From NCBI GenBank assembly GCA_022661535.1, contig JAKULF010000002.1, positions 620,001 to 684,000 on the forward strand: DNA of 64,000 nt. The letters run 5' to 3'. The notes beneath the pieces were generated by a model. That model made no database searches, had not been told where the DNA came from, and worked only from the letters and a program-made list of their open reading frames with translations. This DNA comes from Eutypa lata. Its lineage: Eukaryota > Ascomycota > Sordariomycetes > Xylariales > Diatrypaceae. Positions 1 to 11,725 of this stretch are shown here, piece after piece; position 1 is the stretch's first letter; each line of letters opens with the position of its first letter. Made by a program: the position numbers and the translations under genes.

Positions 1-63
1 CTATAGCTTATTGCTTTTCCTAACACTTATTATCGCAATACAAGCCTTTCCGCTTGACTATGA

Positions 64-321
64 TTGACTGTGTTTCTAAATACCTTAGAGAGAATCTTGT
101 GTGTCACACACATGACATCCAGTTACTACCAACCCCCCGCAAAGTGCACGAACCCGAGACGGCCGTATGTTCTAATGTACGACCTCTATAGTCTCGGATG
201 TGTGCTGCTAGAGATCGGACTTGGGGAATTGATCTTCAATGAGCTATGGCGAGATCAAACAGGAGATACATTCAGCCAGAAGATACAAGAGTTTATATGT
301 CACCACCAGGTTTGTCTTTGA
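64..321 (+). pseudogene. Kinase-like fragment, possible remnant of a fungal prion/NLR-associated pseudokinase
   Basis: An 85-residue open stretch contains a segment resembling the helix F region of protein-kinase folds: residues about 24-53 include YDLYSLGCVLLEIGL, which recalls the D-x-Y-S-L-G-x-x-L-L-E-I-G-L signature of the kinase-like domains in fungal HeLo/HET-s-type and other incompatibility proteins. I see neither the catalytic loop nor the ATP-binding half. These could lie upstream of the window, but the sequence just before the open frame does not read as a clean continuation. A GT follows CACCACCAG at about 309, so a C-terminal exon is possible, but no convincing continuation was found downstream. 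It is best treated as a truncated or decayed gene piece. Family membership is inferred from one motif only. Confidence 0.3.
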
Positions 322-612
322 ACTTTATATTTATTTCCTTTATAATGAGACTTGTATGACGTAGACACCGTAGCGACTATCGTGTTATCAATTACCCCCG
401 TGCTATGTTAATCGCCAAAGGTCGCAGAAAATATCCCCGGGTGGCAGTCATTAGACTAGATAAATCGTCATGCCCAGCCGCAGCCCAAATATTCATTGCA
501 ACCACACTTGAATTCAAACCTAACTAGATAATTGATATCAACCTTACCCAGCAGGTAGACCCTCACCTAGTTCCTGTCTGATCATTACCAAGCCCCTATC
601 TAACTAATCCTC

Positions 613-1353
613 TCAAAACCCCAGACCAGCCATAAACAACTCCCAGATGCCCTCCTCAATCCCGCCCTGCAACAACTCGCCATCCCTCCTCATGCGCTCC
701 CGCTCCACCAGACAAGAGACGACAACCTCCTCCAGCTGGGGCCTGCTCAGGCCCTCCCCGAGGATCTCGAACTGGCCCGCGCCCTTCTTCCGCTTCCCGC
801 CGCCGACGGCCTCGAACCTCGCCAGGACGTCCTTCTTGCCCGCGCTGCTGAGCTTCATGCCCTTCCTGCCGTCCCGCTCCCACCTGGCTTTGCCCAGGCC
901 CGTCGAGCTCTCGAAGTCCTTCTTGACCTTGACCCTCTGCCCGTTGATGTGCAGGTCCGTCTTGGACGTCGTCCACCGGTGGAACTGCGCCGACGCGATC
1001 TCCTCGTCGCCGGCGCCAGCGCCACGCAGCACGATCAGATCCGGCGCCTTGTCGTCCGACGAGCTCGACGCGAATGTGATGGTGAGGAGCGTGTCGGCGT
1101 GGTTGGCTGTCATCACCGCCATGGCGTGGCCTTTGGGCACTAGCTCGAGCGTCTTTGTCGCATCGGGAGACGGGTATTGGTTGTATGCTTCTTGGGATGC
1201 GGCGGAGTACTCTGCCGCTGCGCCCTGTTGCTGCCGTTGCTGTGGGTTTGGTTGTGGTTGAGGCGTTGGCACTTCTTGCTGCTGTTTGGACGACCTGCCG
1301 TTGAGGCCGAATTGCTGCGGGATGTGGTTGCGCAGCGATGCGATTGAAGTCAT
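613..1353 (-). CDS. Conserved-looking hypothetical protein, 246 aa, possibly tubby/scramblase-like fold
   Basis: This is a single exon. I chose the ATG at 1353 (MTSIASLRNHIPQQFG), because the 52 residues upstream in the same frame look like leader sequence of low coding quality. After a Gln/Pro-rich linker (residues about 25-50), residues about 65-215 form a compact domain with alternating hydrophobic strands, AVMTANHADTLLTITFA and then an ...AQFHRW... strand, plus a basic KRKKGAGQFEILG segment. This recalls fungal proteins with the tubby-C/phospholipid-scramblase-like fold, whose strands carry an FH-W-like pattern. I do not recognise a specific orthologue and no catalytic motif is visible. 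GC content is much higher than in the flanks, which supports coding. No introns are needed. Confidence 0.6.
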   Translation of the reverse strand: MTSIASLRNHIPQQFGLNGRSSKQQQEVPTPQPQPNPQQRQQQGAAAEYSAASQEAYNQYPSPDATKTLELVPKGHAMAVMTANHADTLLTITFASSSSDDKAPDLIVLRGAGAGDEEIASAQFHRWTTSKTDLHINGQRVKVKKDFESSTGLGKARWERDGRKGMKLSSAGKKDVLARFEAVGGGKRKKGAGQFEILGEGLSRPQLEEVVVSCLVERERMRRDGELLQGGIEEGIWELFMAGLGF

Positions 1354-1684
1354 ATTGTCTTTTAACAGTTCGAATTGATTGTTGAGTATGGATTCAAACG
1401 GATATGTATGTTGATTTTCAAGAGTATGGATTGAGGTGTATTTGGATATTATTAGTTTAGAAACGTTATATACTATATAACTACATCTGTGATATTTCCT
1501 ACGCAACAAACAGGGGTTAGCCAGCTCCAGACGTCATAAAGATACTGCTTGGATCGAGTTGACGTCTGGATGCAGATCAACGACGACGTTGTGGTGCACG
1601 TCACATCCCAAATCGGGCAACATTTCTGGCGATGCCACATGGCGATTGGCTACGATCAATACGGCCCTGCTTCCACAAATGGCT

Positions 1685-1729
<45 letters not shown>

Positions 1730-2140
1730 GTCTCTCTACAAGGGGTTACTGATACATAGTAGAGGCAAAAAAGTAGAGGCAAAAACACGAAAGGGGAAAT
1801 CTCGACGGTCTTATGTTTCTACATAACGTCAGCAACGGTAAGACCCCTTAAAATGTTCCATGCACTTAATAGTTCTCTTATACAGTACAGACGATAAGAA
1901 TATTTTTGAATTTCCCCTTCCAGAAATGTGTGACAAGCGGTGCACTTCTTATTCAAGAACCGTATGTACATGCTATCACAAAGGATCCAAAGGTGTATGT
2001 ACCAAAGAATAGAAGTAAAGATGCCAGCATGTGTCTTCGAAGGAACTTGCCCAAACGGGTGGTCTAGTTACCCAAGCCGCTAAACCAACCCTTTACCTAT
2101 GGTGCTAATTGCTCGTGAAATACCAAATCAAGGCCCGCCA
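1354..2140. other. Intergenic region with a CT microsatellite
   Basis: This 0.8-kb spacer lies between the 5' end of the hypothetical gene and the 3' end of the GMC oxidoreductase. It contains a perfect (CT) dinucleotide run at about 1688-1727. Small open frames across the run (Leu-Ser repeats) are products of the repeat. I see no further gene. Confidence 0.7.
1688..1727 (+). repeat. (CT)n microsatellite
   Basis: About 20 uninterrupted CT units are visible. The run lies upstream of the hypothetical gene's start on the opposite strand, where it reads as a GA tract. Confidence 0.95.
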
Positions 2141-4229
2141 TCACAGAGCATCTTCCAGGATAACCTTCGCCGCCTTCCTGGATATCATAAAAGTAGGCAA
2201 GACCGGGAACGCCCCGGGAGGTTTCGGGAACACCGACGCATCTACGACGCGCAGCCGATCCACGCCGCGAACGCGAAACCTGGAGTCGAGAACGGCCATC
2301 GGATCGTCGTCGGCGCCTATAGCGCAAGTGCCGCTCGCGTGGTGCGAGGAGGCCTGCAGCCGGAGGAACTCCTTAATGCTCGCATCCGTGCAGTTCGAGG
2401 CACGGCCGCCTGCGCAGGGCCGGATCTCGTCGAAGGGCGCGAGGCCCGAGTCCGCCGAGACGTTGCCCTGCGCTTGGTGGGCGAATCTCACGGCCTCGGT
2501 CAGGGCCTGCAGGTCTTCGTCCCCTCCTCCCGTTTCGAAGTAGCGGAAGTTGATCTCGGGCGGCTCGAGCGGGTCGCCGGACCGCAGCGCGACCGTGCCC
2601 TCGGACCCCCTGCGCGGGTCCGTCTGCGTGAATCCGAACGCCACTTGGTTCGGACCGTAGTTGTTCGGGAAGCCCGGCCAGTGCCCCTCGAACGCGACAT
2701 TGGATACCCTGGCGGCTTGTGAGCGAGAAACCAGCACAACACATAAATAAAATTTCGACTTTGGTACGTAAATGAAAATCGCCTACCACATGAAAATATC
2801 GCGAATCCCTTGCGACGCGGCCGTCTTCAGCCGAACAGCATACTGCCCACCAAAGCTATCGAGGGGTTTCGCCGCCAGCGACACGACGCTCGACTCGTAA
2901 TTATCGCCCAAGTTCGTCCCCACACCAGGCAAGTCCTTAACCAGCGTGATATTGTGTCTCTCCAGCTCCTCGGCGGGTCCCACACCGCTCAATTTCAGAA
3001 TCTGCGGGGAATTGAAAGCGCCGCCCGCAATGATGACCTCGCGCATCGCATACACGAAACCGCGCGTGGTATTCCCCCCTCCTCCAGTAGGATCATGGCG
3101 CGGATCGGCGCCGTACGCGCTGGCGCCCACCACGTACTCGACGGCCATGGCGGCGGGGGGCTGCGACGGGACCAGCGTGTCGAAGACGACGCGGGTCAGG
3201 AGCGCGTCGAGCTCCACCGTCAGCGGGTAGCGATCGTGGCCGGCGTCGAGCGTCTCGCGGATGTAGTGGGCGGGGGCGCGGCGGCGGCCGTCGGGCGTCA
3301 TGTGGGAGAGGAGGCCGAAGACCCCCGTCGCCTGGTCGCGGTCCGGGTCCATGGCGTCGTTGTTGTCGCGGCGCACGAGCTCGCCCAGATCGGCGTCCGT
3401 CGCGTTAGCGGGCGCTCCGCCGACGGCGCGCGTCACGGCCCGCAGGAGCGCCGTCCCGTCGGCCGCGGCGCCGACCCAATCCGCGTCCCCTTCACGGCTG
3501 CTGTCGAGCCACCCGCCGAAGCCGTGGCCCTCCGTGCCGTTCGCCGCGTAATGGCAGTTCTCGATGTCCTGGAAGATGCCGCGCATCTCTTCGGCGCTCC
3601 ACGACGCGTCGCCCGTGATGTCGGCGATGTGGTCCCAGTTGTCGTCGCTCGGCAGGTCGAGGCGCGCCGCATTGTGCACTGCAACATCTAGATTCAGTAA
3701 TTCTTCTTTGTTTTGTTTTTTTGGTTTTCTTTTTTCACTCCCGAATATATGCTCCTTTTAGTAATTCCAGGTCCTGAAACCAACCCCGGAGCAAAGGAAG
3801 TAACCTTAGAAATTACCTACTAGCACAGCCGCCGAGGGTGGCCGCCCGCGGGTACCAGATGCCGAGCGCCTCGGCGCCCTCGGGAGGGTCAAGCCCGACG
3901 TAGAAGGAACCGTTGGTGGTGCGCCAGGTGAAGTGCTCGAACTGGCGGTCGCGCGCGGGGTCATCCGAGTGCTGGACGAAGAAGTCCCACCTGCTTCTCG
4001 GGTCGTTGGTGGCGGCACTGAAGTCCCGCACGTACTCGTAGATCGGATCGTCCGTGAGGTCGGAGCCCGCCTCCAAGAGGAGCACGGAGTGGCCGGCTCG
4101 CGCGAGGTCCACTGCCAGGGGCCCGCCGCCCGGGCCCGACCCGACTACGACGTACTCGTATTGCTGAGTCGCTCCATGGCTTATGAGCACCAGCGAGGTA
4201 AGGAGTACCGATGTGTGGATTCCGAACAT
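2141..4229 (-). CDS. GMC-family FAD-dependent oxidoreductase, secreted, 622 aa
   Basis: Three exons: 4229-3821, 3678-2787 and 2708-2141. The introns (142 and 78 nt) have GTAGGT/CAG and GTAGGC/CAG borders, and all phases close. The N-terminus is a signal peptide (MFGIHTSVLLTSLVLISHG) followed by the ADP-binding Rossmann motif VVGSGPGGGPLAVDLARAG and LLLEAG. Exon 1 ends in TLGGC, and splicing restores GGCAMHNAARL, the GMC signature-1 region. Exon 2 carries GAFNSPQILKLSGVGP (signature 2). The C-terminus has the catalytic His in SSHHASGTCAIG and ends in RLRVVDASVFP...PGAFPVLPTFM. Residue numbers fit the usual 580-620 aa. The family oxidises alcohols or sugars at the carbon of a hydroxyl (glucose oxidase, aryl-alcohol oxidase, choline dehydrogenase types); the substrate here is not predictable. 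NxT/S glycosylation sites fit secretion. It lies 0.5 kb downstream of the alcohol dehydrogenase, on the same strand. Confidence 0.9.
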
Positions 4230-4715
4230 TGCGGTAGGTTCGCATTCGGTATGTGATCTAGGAAACAGATCACATGCACGCAATGGCTTTAAAATCGAAG
4301 AAGTCGCAGAAGACGAAAAGAAAGTATATGCTTGGAGCACATCGTCACTATCGTAGAAGCCGGAGGAGCAATGACATCAAGGTCAGTCGTCACGTGAACT
4401 GTTTATTATCCGGCATCGGTAGATGCAGCTGTATAATGAGAACGAAATGGTAGCAAACGGCAGTTCGGCTTGGGCCGCGGGTGAGCTTGGCCTGCATTAT
4501 TAACCGTCAAGTCGTTACCAAACAACGCGAAGATCTAGGCCATCACAATTGGAAGATCAGCACAGATTCATATACTGGCATGTATACTGTTAATGAGTTT
4601 TTATTGTCGGATATAATCATCTCCGATATTTTACATCACGGTAAGTTCCCCAGCCTCTTTGGTAATCATCAAAGGCGAATATACCTTAACCCGAGCTTTT
4701 GAACCTCCCCTTTCT

Positions 4716-5965
4716 TTAGTCGATCTTGACAACGACCTTTCCAAAATGCTGCTGGGCCCACTACATAGATGGTAAGAAAACAAAGTAGTCAGCAATACAA
4801 TCCATAGGTCTCATCACAGGCAGCAAGAGACGGAAAAAAAAACCATGAAGAACAAAAAAGACACGGTCCCAAAGAAACTCACCTGGTATTCGTACGCCTC
4901 CTTCGTCTTATCGAAATCGAAGACCTTCTTATCGACCACGGGGTGGATGTCATTCGCCTCAATGGCGCGAACCATGTCCTCCATGAGGGCGCGCGAGCCG
5001 ACGTAGACGCCGCGCGTGGTGCAGATGTGGTTCAGGCACTCGATGATGGTCGGCATGCCCTGGGCGCCGCCCAGGAACCCGATGATGCTGATGACGCCCT
5101 CGTACTTGACGGCCTTGAGGCTCTGCTCGAGCGTCGCCGCGCCGCCGACCTCGATCACGTGGTCCGCGCCCACGCCGCCCGTCAGCTTCTTCGCCGTCTC
5201 GCCCCAGTTCGTGTCCTCCTTGTAGTTGATCACGTGGTGGGCCCCGAGCTTCTTCAGCTCCTCCGCCTTCTCGCTCGACGACGTCGTCGCGATGACGGTG
5301 GCGCCGGCTGCCCTCGCGAACTAGCGACCATTTTTTGTCAATTCACCTTCGAGAAAAGGGGGGGAGGGTCTAGCGAATAGCGTTCTACAACCCCCCTATT
5401 TTTAAACACATACCTGCAGCGCGAAGACGCTAACGCCTCCAGTGCCCTGAACGAGGACGGTCTCACCGGGCTTCAGGGGCTTCAAGCCATAGAGGGCATT
5501 CCAGCTGGTGAGGCCGGCGCAGGTGAGGGTGCTGGCCTCGCCGAAGTCGAGGTTCTTCGGGGCGGAGACGAGGCCGCTCTCGTTGAAGACGCCGTACTGG
5601 CGCAGGGTGCCGTCGAGGACGCCGCCGAGGCCGGTGCCGGCGGCGGCGGCGTCGATGGGGCCGAACTGGTGGCCCTGGTTGAAGAGGGTGACGACGCGGT
5701 CACCTTTATTGAAACGCGAGACCTTGGCGCCGACCTCGACGACCTCACCCGCCCCGTCCGACCCCGCCACCACGGGGAACCGCGTCGCGAACGGGTACAT
5801 GCCCTTCGGGATGATGAGGTCGCGGTAGTTGAGCGACGCCGCCCGCAGCTTCACCAGCACCTCGTTCTCGCCGACCTGCGGCACCGGCGCGTCGACGAGC
5901 TGCAGGCTGTCGAACCCTTTGTCCGTGCCGGTGACGGACCACTGCTTCTGGTTGGAGGGTGCCAT
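4716..5965 (-). CDS. MDR-superfamily NAD(P)-dependent alcohol dehydrogenase / quinone reductase-like, 344 aa
   Basis: Three exons: 5965-5414, 5320-4883 and a 45-nt last exon 4760-4716 encoding WAQQHFGKVVVKID, the conserved C-terminal strand of the family (HFGKVV). Both introns are phase 0 (93 and 122 nt). The N-terminal GroES-like domain has NYRDLIIPKGMYPF and the PVVAGSDGAGEV motif. The Rossmann part has VLVQGTGGVSVFALQ, and the intron falls directly after it. The Cys/His pair that binds catalytic zinc in classical ADHs is replaced (NYRDL), so this belongs with zinc-independent quinone-oxidoreductase-like MDRs often annotated as zinc-type alcohol dehydrogenase YogA-like. It is cytosolic (no signal peptide), and the substrate is unknown. 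Length matches the family (330-350 aa). Confidence 0.9.
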
Positions 5966-7833
5966 TGTGTGGAATTGGTCTGACGGGGTGGTAGAAAATA
6001 GATTAAGATGAAGTGTTTTTTGCTTCTTTCTTTCTTTCTAGGAAAGATAAGTTAATTAATAGTTAGTGCAGTAGTTATTACTCTGCTTCGTGAGATGACT
6101 CCTTTTAACTAAGGCAGGGTTACATACAATTCCACGTGAGGGGAGTTGAATTCCTAAATAATCACTGCGTATCAGAAATCGGAGTTCTATCTATTTCTTT
6201 AATATCAGTCTGTAAACAACTAAACCCTAATCAGCTTCTTACATTCTTCTTCTTATTATACTTATTAGTAAAGTCCGACTATGTAGCTCTTGCATTTCAA
6301 AGCAGTCATGTCAACGTCACTAGTGATGTAACAACTATTCCCCGCCGGGGCTATTAGCAAAAGAAAGCTACGATAGAAGAGCGGGTCTTCCAAGATGGCC
6401 GTCCGTCTTTGCCGGAACTATTACGATATCGAGGTTGGGTCGCCCATCGCTTCCATATAGCCGAGAAGGCCACATCTACAAACCGGGGGGGGATAATCGG
6501 GGGCATCTAGTAAGGCTTCCGGATATACATGTATAACTAAAACGCGTTTGCCCGCTCCACATACCAAATCCGTATGAACTGCGACTCTTCATCCTGTGTA
6601 ATGGATTCATAGTAGGGCCAAGGCATTGTGGCTTCAACTTAGGTAGCTTAGCTTAGCTTCGCTATCTGTGTATTGCAGACTATATTGCAGATTTGCTTTA
6701 CAAGAGAAGCGACATACACACGGTAGAAGAAACGCGGAAGTCCACAAGTCTTGACAGCTTAGTTAAGGGCCCACCAGAATGGCCTAGATCTTTTAGGCTC
6801 GGTAGTTAAGCACTTACGTAACGATGATCATCCAACCATCCATAATGCCTAAGGACATACACACCACTATGCTACTGCATTGCCAAAAGGGAGGGTCATT
6901 GTTGGAGAAAGGCTAATATATAATCCTAGTAGTTGACACCAAATATCTGTCTCATGTTTAACTCCGAAAATCATGAAATCATGGTATACATGAGGCTCTA
7001 CTTTACCTCCTCAGAATGGGGAACCTTACTAACCAGACCAGGTCCGTTTGTGATTAGTAAATAATAACTACTCAGTACCTAACCTAAGCACCAGTTATTA
7101 TATCATATCCCACTCTATCAGCCTCTTCCGCAATGCATGATACGCAAACCACAAATCACTAGCACACATCACAAGTTAAGTCAAGCAAGCGGTCAACATG
7201 AGAGAGAAAAGGAAGGAAAAAAGGAAGAGAAACTGTACCGACATCCCACCACCCGACTCCCATAGAACGAGTCCCCCACTTCGCTCCCTTCACAGGAAGG
7301 GAAGTAGATAGCAGGACTCAAGGGGAGAGACGGGAAGGCACACATGGTCAATTCGCTGCTTTAATAAAAAAACAATTTAAGGATGCCGGCTACATGTCTT
7401 GTGATCTAGTATTAAAAAAAGAATAGAATCAACAAAGGACACGTTGGGAGAACCGTGAGGTTCCCCCCTTTTGTTGCTCTACCGCGTGGATTACAGAACT
7501 GCAAGGAAGGGTCTCGCCTTGTGCTCCACCTTGCCGCGCGGAAATCGGGAAGTGATGTGAGTGTATGAGTGATTAGGGAGGTAGTCGGGGACAGTCATAC
7601 GATGCGAAGTGGCGTCAAGAGAAAGGGAGTTTATGAAAGGACACAAATTATTCCCGTATTGCGACACGAAAACTTGAAGCATACTAACCGCTCCGGAGCT
7701 ATTACAGCCCTCTGTAGAGCCTCGTCTCATTCATAATCGTAGTCCTAGATCACCCGAGGGTTAGCACAGGGTATTGTACATTAATTTTTTGATCCTTTCT
7801 TGTAGATTTGAAAGGATACACATCGCTGAAGCC
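5966..7833. other. Intergenic region, no gene seen
   Basis: This 1.9-kb spacer lies between the start of the alcohol dehydrogenase gene and the 3' end of NUP37. It holds pyrimidine-rich stretches near the ADH start and only short frames without coding character. No tRNA or 5S rRNA could be confirmed. Confidence 0.6.
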
Positions 7834-10062
7834 TCAAGAGTCGAATATGACCTTCTTGCGGCCCCTTCCCCGACCGTTGTCCAGCGCATCCAGCTGTCGA
7901 TCGATGTCCATAAGATCGAGCATTTCGCCTTCGATATCCCTTTCATCTTCCTCGTCCTCCTGTTCAGCATCGGCAGCTGCGTTCAGCCTATCGACAAAGG
8001 CAAGTCCCGTCTTCGGCTTCGTCGGCGTTGACGCCTCTTCCTTCGAGTCGTCCTTGTTGAGCTGCTTGAATACTTCATCGGCGCCCATGCCTGACCACTT
8101 CCTTCGAGGACCAATCGAAAGATTGTAGGCCACGCTATTCGGCTGTTGCGGCCGCGGGTGGGCAATGATGGCACTATTATCTCGTGCTCTCTCGTTCGGC
8201 CTCTTCCGGTGACCCATTACTCCGCCAATCCTCGTACCAACTGTTGCCTCACTTTCGCGCACGATGACTAGTCGGCTTTCTCCACAGATTACCACCTCGA
8301 CAGGTAGACCATCGTTTCCAGATGAGCCGCTCCCATCGGCTTCGCCAAAACGAACGATAGCCCCGACACCAATGCATCGTTCACCCATGAGCCCGGCTCC
8401 AAGATCGCTCAAGCGTACCATGCGCGTTGGCTGCGCTCCACTGAAGATATTCACTCCCCCGCCGGCACCTCTGCGAACTTGTGCGTCCCAGAACTTGAGA
8501 ACTCCGGGTATCACAAAAACATGGTCGGCGCCTCCGATCCAAAGGGAAACACTCTCATCCCCGGCTATAGTCGTTTTCGCCGGTAGTGGCGTCACCACGA
8601 TTCCTCCCTTTACCGTAGTTAGGCGTTCGGGACCATATGATGTTGTCAAAGCATCTCTGCGAGAATGAGGAGTCAAAGGCACAAATTCCGAGTTGCCGCC
8701 AGCACGGTGAGAAGCAGCGCTACGCAGTGGGCTAGTACCTTCGACATAGCCGCTAATGTTGAATTCGGTGATCGCATCACCACGAATACCGGATCCAGAT
8801 TTTCCAAAGAGGGCAGAGCCTTGGGGAGAGACGCCGTCGATATCCCAAATCCCCCACTGACCATCCGCTAAGAGGACAAGGATCGCGCGGCCACGAGCAA
8901 TCCATGATGCTGCGAGAATAGGTTTTCGCAATGGGGAAGGTCGGGAAAATGGTGGGTACAGTGATAGCAGCCAGGAGCCTTGAGATGGAAAAGGTCCTTC
9001 GGATAAGTCATCGTGGGGCATCGAGGCCATGGCGTAGTCGTAGATCCTGACCGCATCTGGTGAGGCATTACAGAGAAGCTGTGTGGAATGTGTAGGGTTG
9101 AAAGAGATGGAAGTGAAAGGCTTAGGTAAGTATTCAGTTTGGAAAGGCTCTACTCGTCGGTCCTTGGATAAACCCTCCAGAGGTACATCCCATAGACGCA
9201 AGACACCGGAAGCCTCACGACTGTGTGCTGCAACAACAACACGTGGGGAGGTTGTCGACGTCGACCGTGATCTTTCTCCAGATTTCGTGCGATCTAATGT
9301 AGACTTGGACTTAATGAGTGTCATAGTCAACCCATCACTGTACTTCTGCTGGCCATTCAGCAAGATCATGGTCTCGCCCCATTTGCCATTCCCTGCCTGG
9401 CCAGCAATTAAGTCCTGGCGTAGATCATCGCGCGCCTTGCTAAGGGGCGACGGGGGGACGAGCGGTAGGGTGAGGAGGAAGACCTCGCGACTTGCGCAAG
9501 AAGCAGCAAAAACGATCTTCTCTTTCAGGATGTCGGCGCCACCCCATGCTGCATCTTCGGCGGAACAGGGTGTCATCGGTAGCGCCGCTAGGTGATAGAC
9601 GGCACTACCGAAGGCAAGATCGAGAGTCTGGGTGATTTCGGGAAACGGAGATTCATCATCGAGGTCCTCCTCGAACTGTGGCTTATCAACAAATGACGGG
9701 TCTTTTCCTGCAGCTGGAGTATCTTCGTCGTCGGAGTCTATGATCATGACAGCGTCTTCTGGGGGGTTGCCATTCTGTTTGCCTCGCACGGCGGCTTCAA
9801 CGACCTCTTGCTTGAACTTCCGACCTCCACGCCATACAACTGTAACACCATTTTCGTGGCCGTAGATGAGGATGGTAGCACCCTGGGGAGAAAGAACGGG
9901 ATACGTCTGAACGGTATGAATGCGGCGGGAGAGGTTGTACCTAGGAAAATCAATATTAGTAAAAGGTGTGGATGCTAAGCACAGATGAAATAATGGTCAA
10001 ACTTACGTGAGTTGGGTGTTATGGGCCGTACGGCGTGTCCGTGGTCGCGTAGGTACAGCCAT
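7834..10062 (-). CDS. NUP37: Nucleoporin NUP37, WD40-type, 720 aa
   Basis: Two exons: 10062-10007 (MAVPTRPRTRRTAHNTQL...) and 9940-7834, joined in phase 2 across a 66-nt intron with a GTAAGT donor. Splicing restores THNTQLTYNLSRRIHTVQTY, and the following ATILIYGHENGVTVVWRGG is typical of the first propeller blade of fungal Nup37. Later blades include VLRLWDVPLEGL, SISFNPTHSTQLL, VRIYDYAMAS and QWGIWDIDG. The C-terminus is an acidic/basic tail (EDEEDERDIEGEMLDLMDIDRQ then GRGRGRKK) absent from animal Nup37. Nup37 is a beta-propeller of the Y (Nup84/Nup107) complex of the nuclear pore scaffold that binds Nup120. It is present in filamentous fungi and absent from budding yeast. The assignment rests on sequence memory of fungal orthologues and on the WD-repeat pattern. 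Confidence 0.8.
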
Positions 10063-10420
10063 GGCGACAGTTACAACTTAGATGAATGTTTGTGGTAGAG
10101 ATAAACGAAATACCAGCCAAGATGGGACCAGTATGTAGTTGAGAAGGCTCAATCAATAAACGAACTTCTAAAAAGAAAAGGTAAGTTAAGCTTTTCCAAC
10201 CACACAGACCATCATGACAACAATATGCGCATGGTGTACCTCAAAAGACTTGTTTCTGTGGTGATGGTGGAGGTGGTGGTACAAGGTTCAATTAATTCAT
10301 TCCATCAAGGCGCGACGTCAAAGACGCGAGCTAGAAAGCACAGGGAGCTTGGAAAGACTCGATATCACGTGACTGTTTGTTTCGACTATTAGAATGTTAG
10401 CACTATCTAACTAGACTAGG
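10063..10420. promoter_or_regulatory. Upstream region of NUP37
   Basis: This 0.36-kb stretch lies between the NUP37 start and the left end of the RIP-mutated transposon. A GATGGTGGAGGTGGTGG purine stretch is visible at 10263-10279. No defined promoter element could be assigned, and the transposon boundary limits the promoter. Confidence 0.4.
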
Positions 10421-11725
10421 TACAAATCGAGTCTAAGAAGTCTCCGAACGCACAGCTTATTAAAAATATGAAAAAATATTTAAAACTTATCATTATATAT
10501 TATTTTTTAAAGCAAATAACGATTTTATAATAACGTTTTATAACTTCGATCGGTTATTTTTAAATAATAAAAACTTACGAATTAATTTAAATTAAAAAAA
10601 TAATTATTTAAATTTTTTATAAAATTAATAAAATTTATTTATAAATAAATCGTTTTAAAAACGTTTTAAAATTAATTATTTATAATATTATTCGTTATTA
10701 TAAAAATATTAAAATAATTAACGTATTTATTATTTTTAAATTAAAGTTTAAATTTAAAATATTAATTAAAATAATTATTTAAATTATTTATTAATTAATT
10801 AAAATTATTATTAAAAAACGATATACGTTTTTTAAAGTTTTAAAAATATTAAATAAATTTAAAATTAAACTTTATAAAATAACGATTTATAAAACTTTAA
10901 AGTTAATTAATAAAGTTTAAAAAAAAACTTAATATAAATTTTAAATATTTTTAAAAAATAAATTTAAATAATAAAAGTTTTATAAAAATTATAAAAATAT
11001 TTATTAATTATTTTAATTATAATTTAATAAATTAATTTTTAAAATTAATTATAATAATCGTATAATTTACGTTATACGTAAAATTAATAAAAAATATAAT
11101 AATTTTTATTTATAATTTTTATTTAAAAATAAATAAATAAAAATCGATATATAAAAGTTTTTTATAAACTTTAAACGAAGTTTTTTAATTATTATTTTTT
11201 TAAAGTTTTAAATAAATAATACGATATATTTTAATTAAATTTTATTATTTTTTTTTAAATAATATATAAAAATTAAATATAATTTAAAAATAATATTATA
11301 AAAAAATAATATTAATTATTATTATTTTAAATTAATTATTATAATAAAAAAAACTTAAAATATTATTTATATTAAATAATTTTTATAAAGCTTTAATTTA
11401 TTATTTATAAAAAATATTTAACGTATAATTAAATTATAATTAAATTAACGAAAATATAAATTATATATAATTAAAAAAATAAAATATATTATTAAAGTAA
11501 AATAATAAAATTTAAAATTTAAAATCTTTTATAAATTAATTATAATAATATTAAAATAAATATAATTATTTAAAAAAAAAAATACGACTTTATTAAATAT
11601 TAACTTTTATATATATTATAAAAATTCGTTTTTAAATAACTATTATAATTAATTAATTATAATTTTTTAAATATTATATATAATGATTAAAATAATATTC
11701 GAAGACTTTTTAAACTCGATTTGTA
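10421..11725. mobile_element. RIP-destroyed TIR DNA transposon, TA-flanked, ~1.3 kb (Tc1/mariner-like)
   Basis: The left end at 10421-10448 begins TACAAATCGAG, and the right end at 11698-11725 is its reverse complement over 28 nt with only three differences, all C/T or G/A. Both ends begin or end in TA, as expected of a TA target duplication. The interior (about 10514-11684) is almost only A and T. On reading it I found no CA or TG dinucleotide, while CG and CT persist: this is saturated RIP (CpA to TpA). No open frame survives. Length and TA flanks fit Tc1/mariner-type elements, but the transposase sequence is erased, so the superfamily is inferred. Confidence 0.85.

Noticed and set aside
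2099..3691. Long plus-strand frames opposite the GMC oxidoreductase
   Set aside because: They are GC-rich antisense shadows of a gene with clear FAD and catalytic motifs on the minus strand.
6700..6860. Possible 5S rRNA-like stretch (ACATACACACGG..., TTAGTTAAG..., GGTAGTTAAG)
   Set aside because: Only scattered similarity; the internal control region and pairing arms of fungal 5S could not be aligned.
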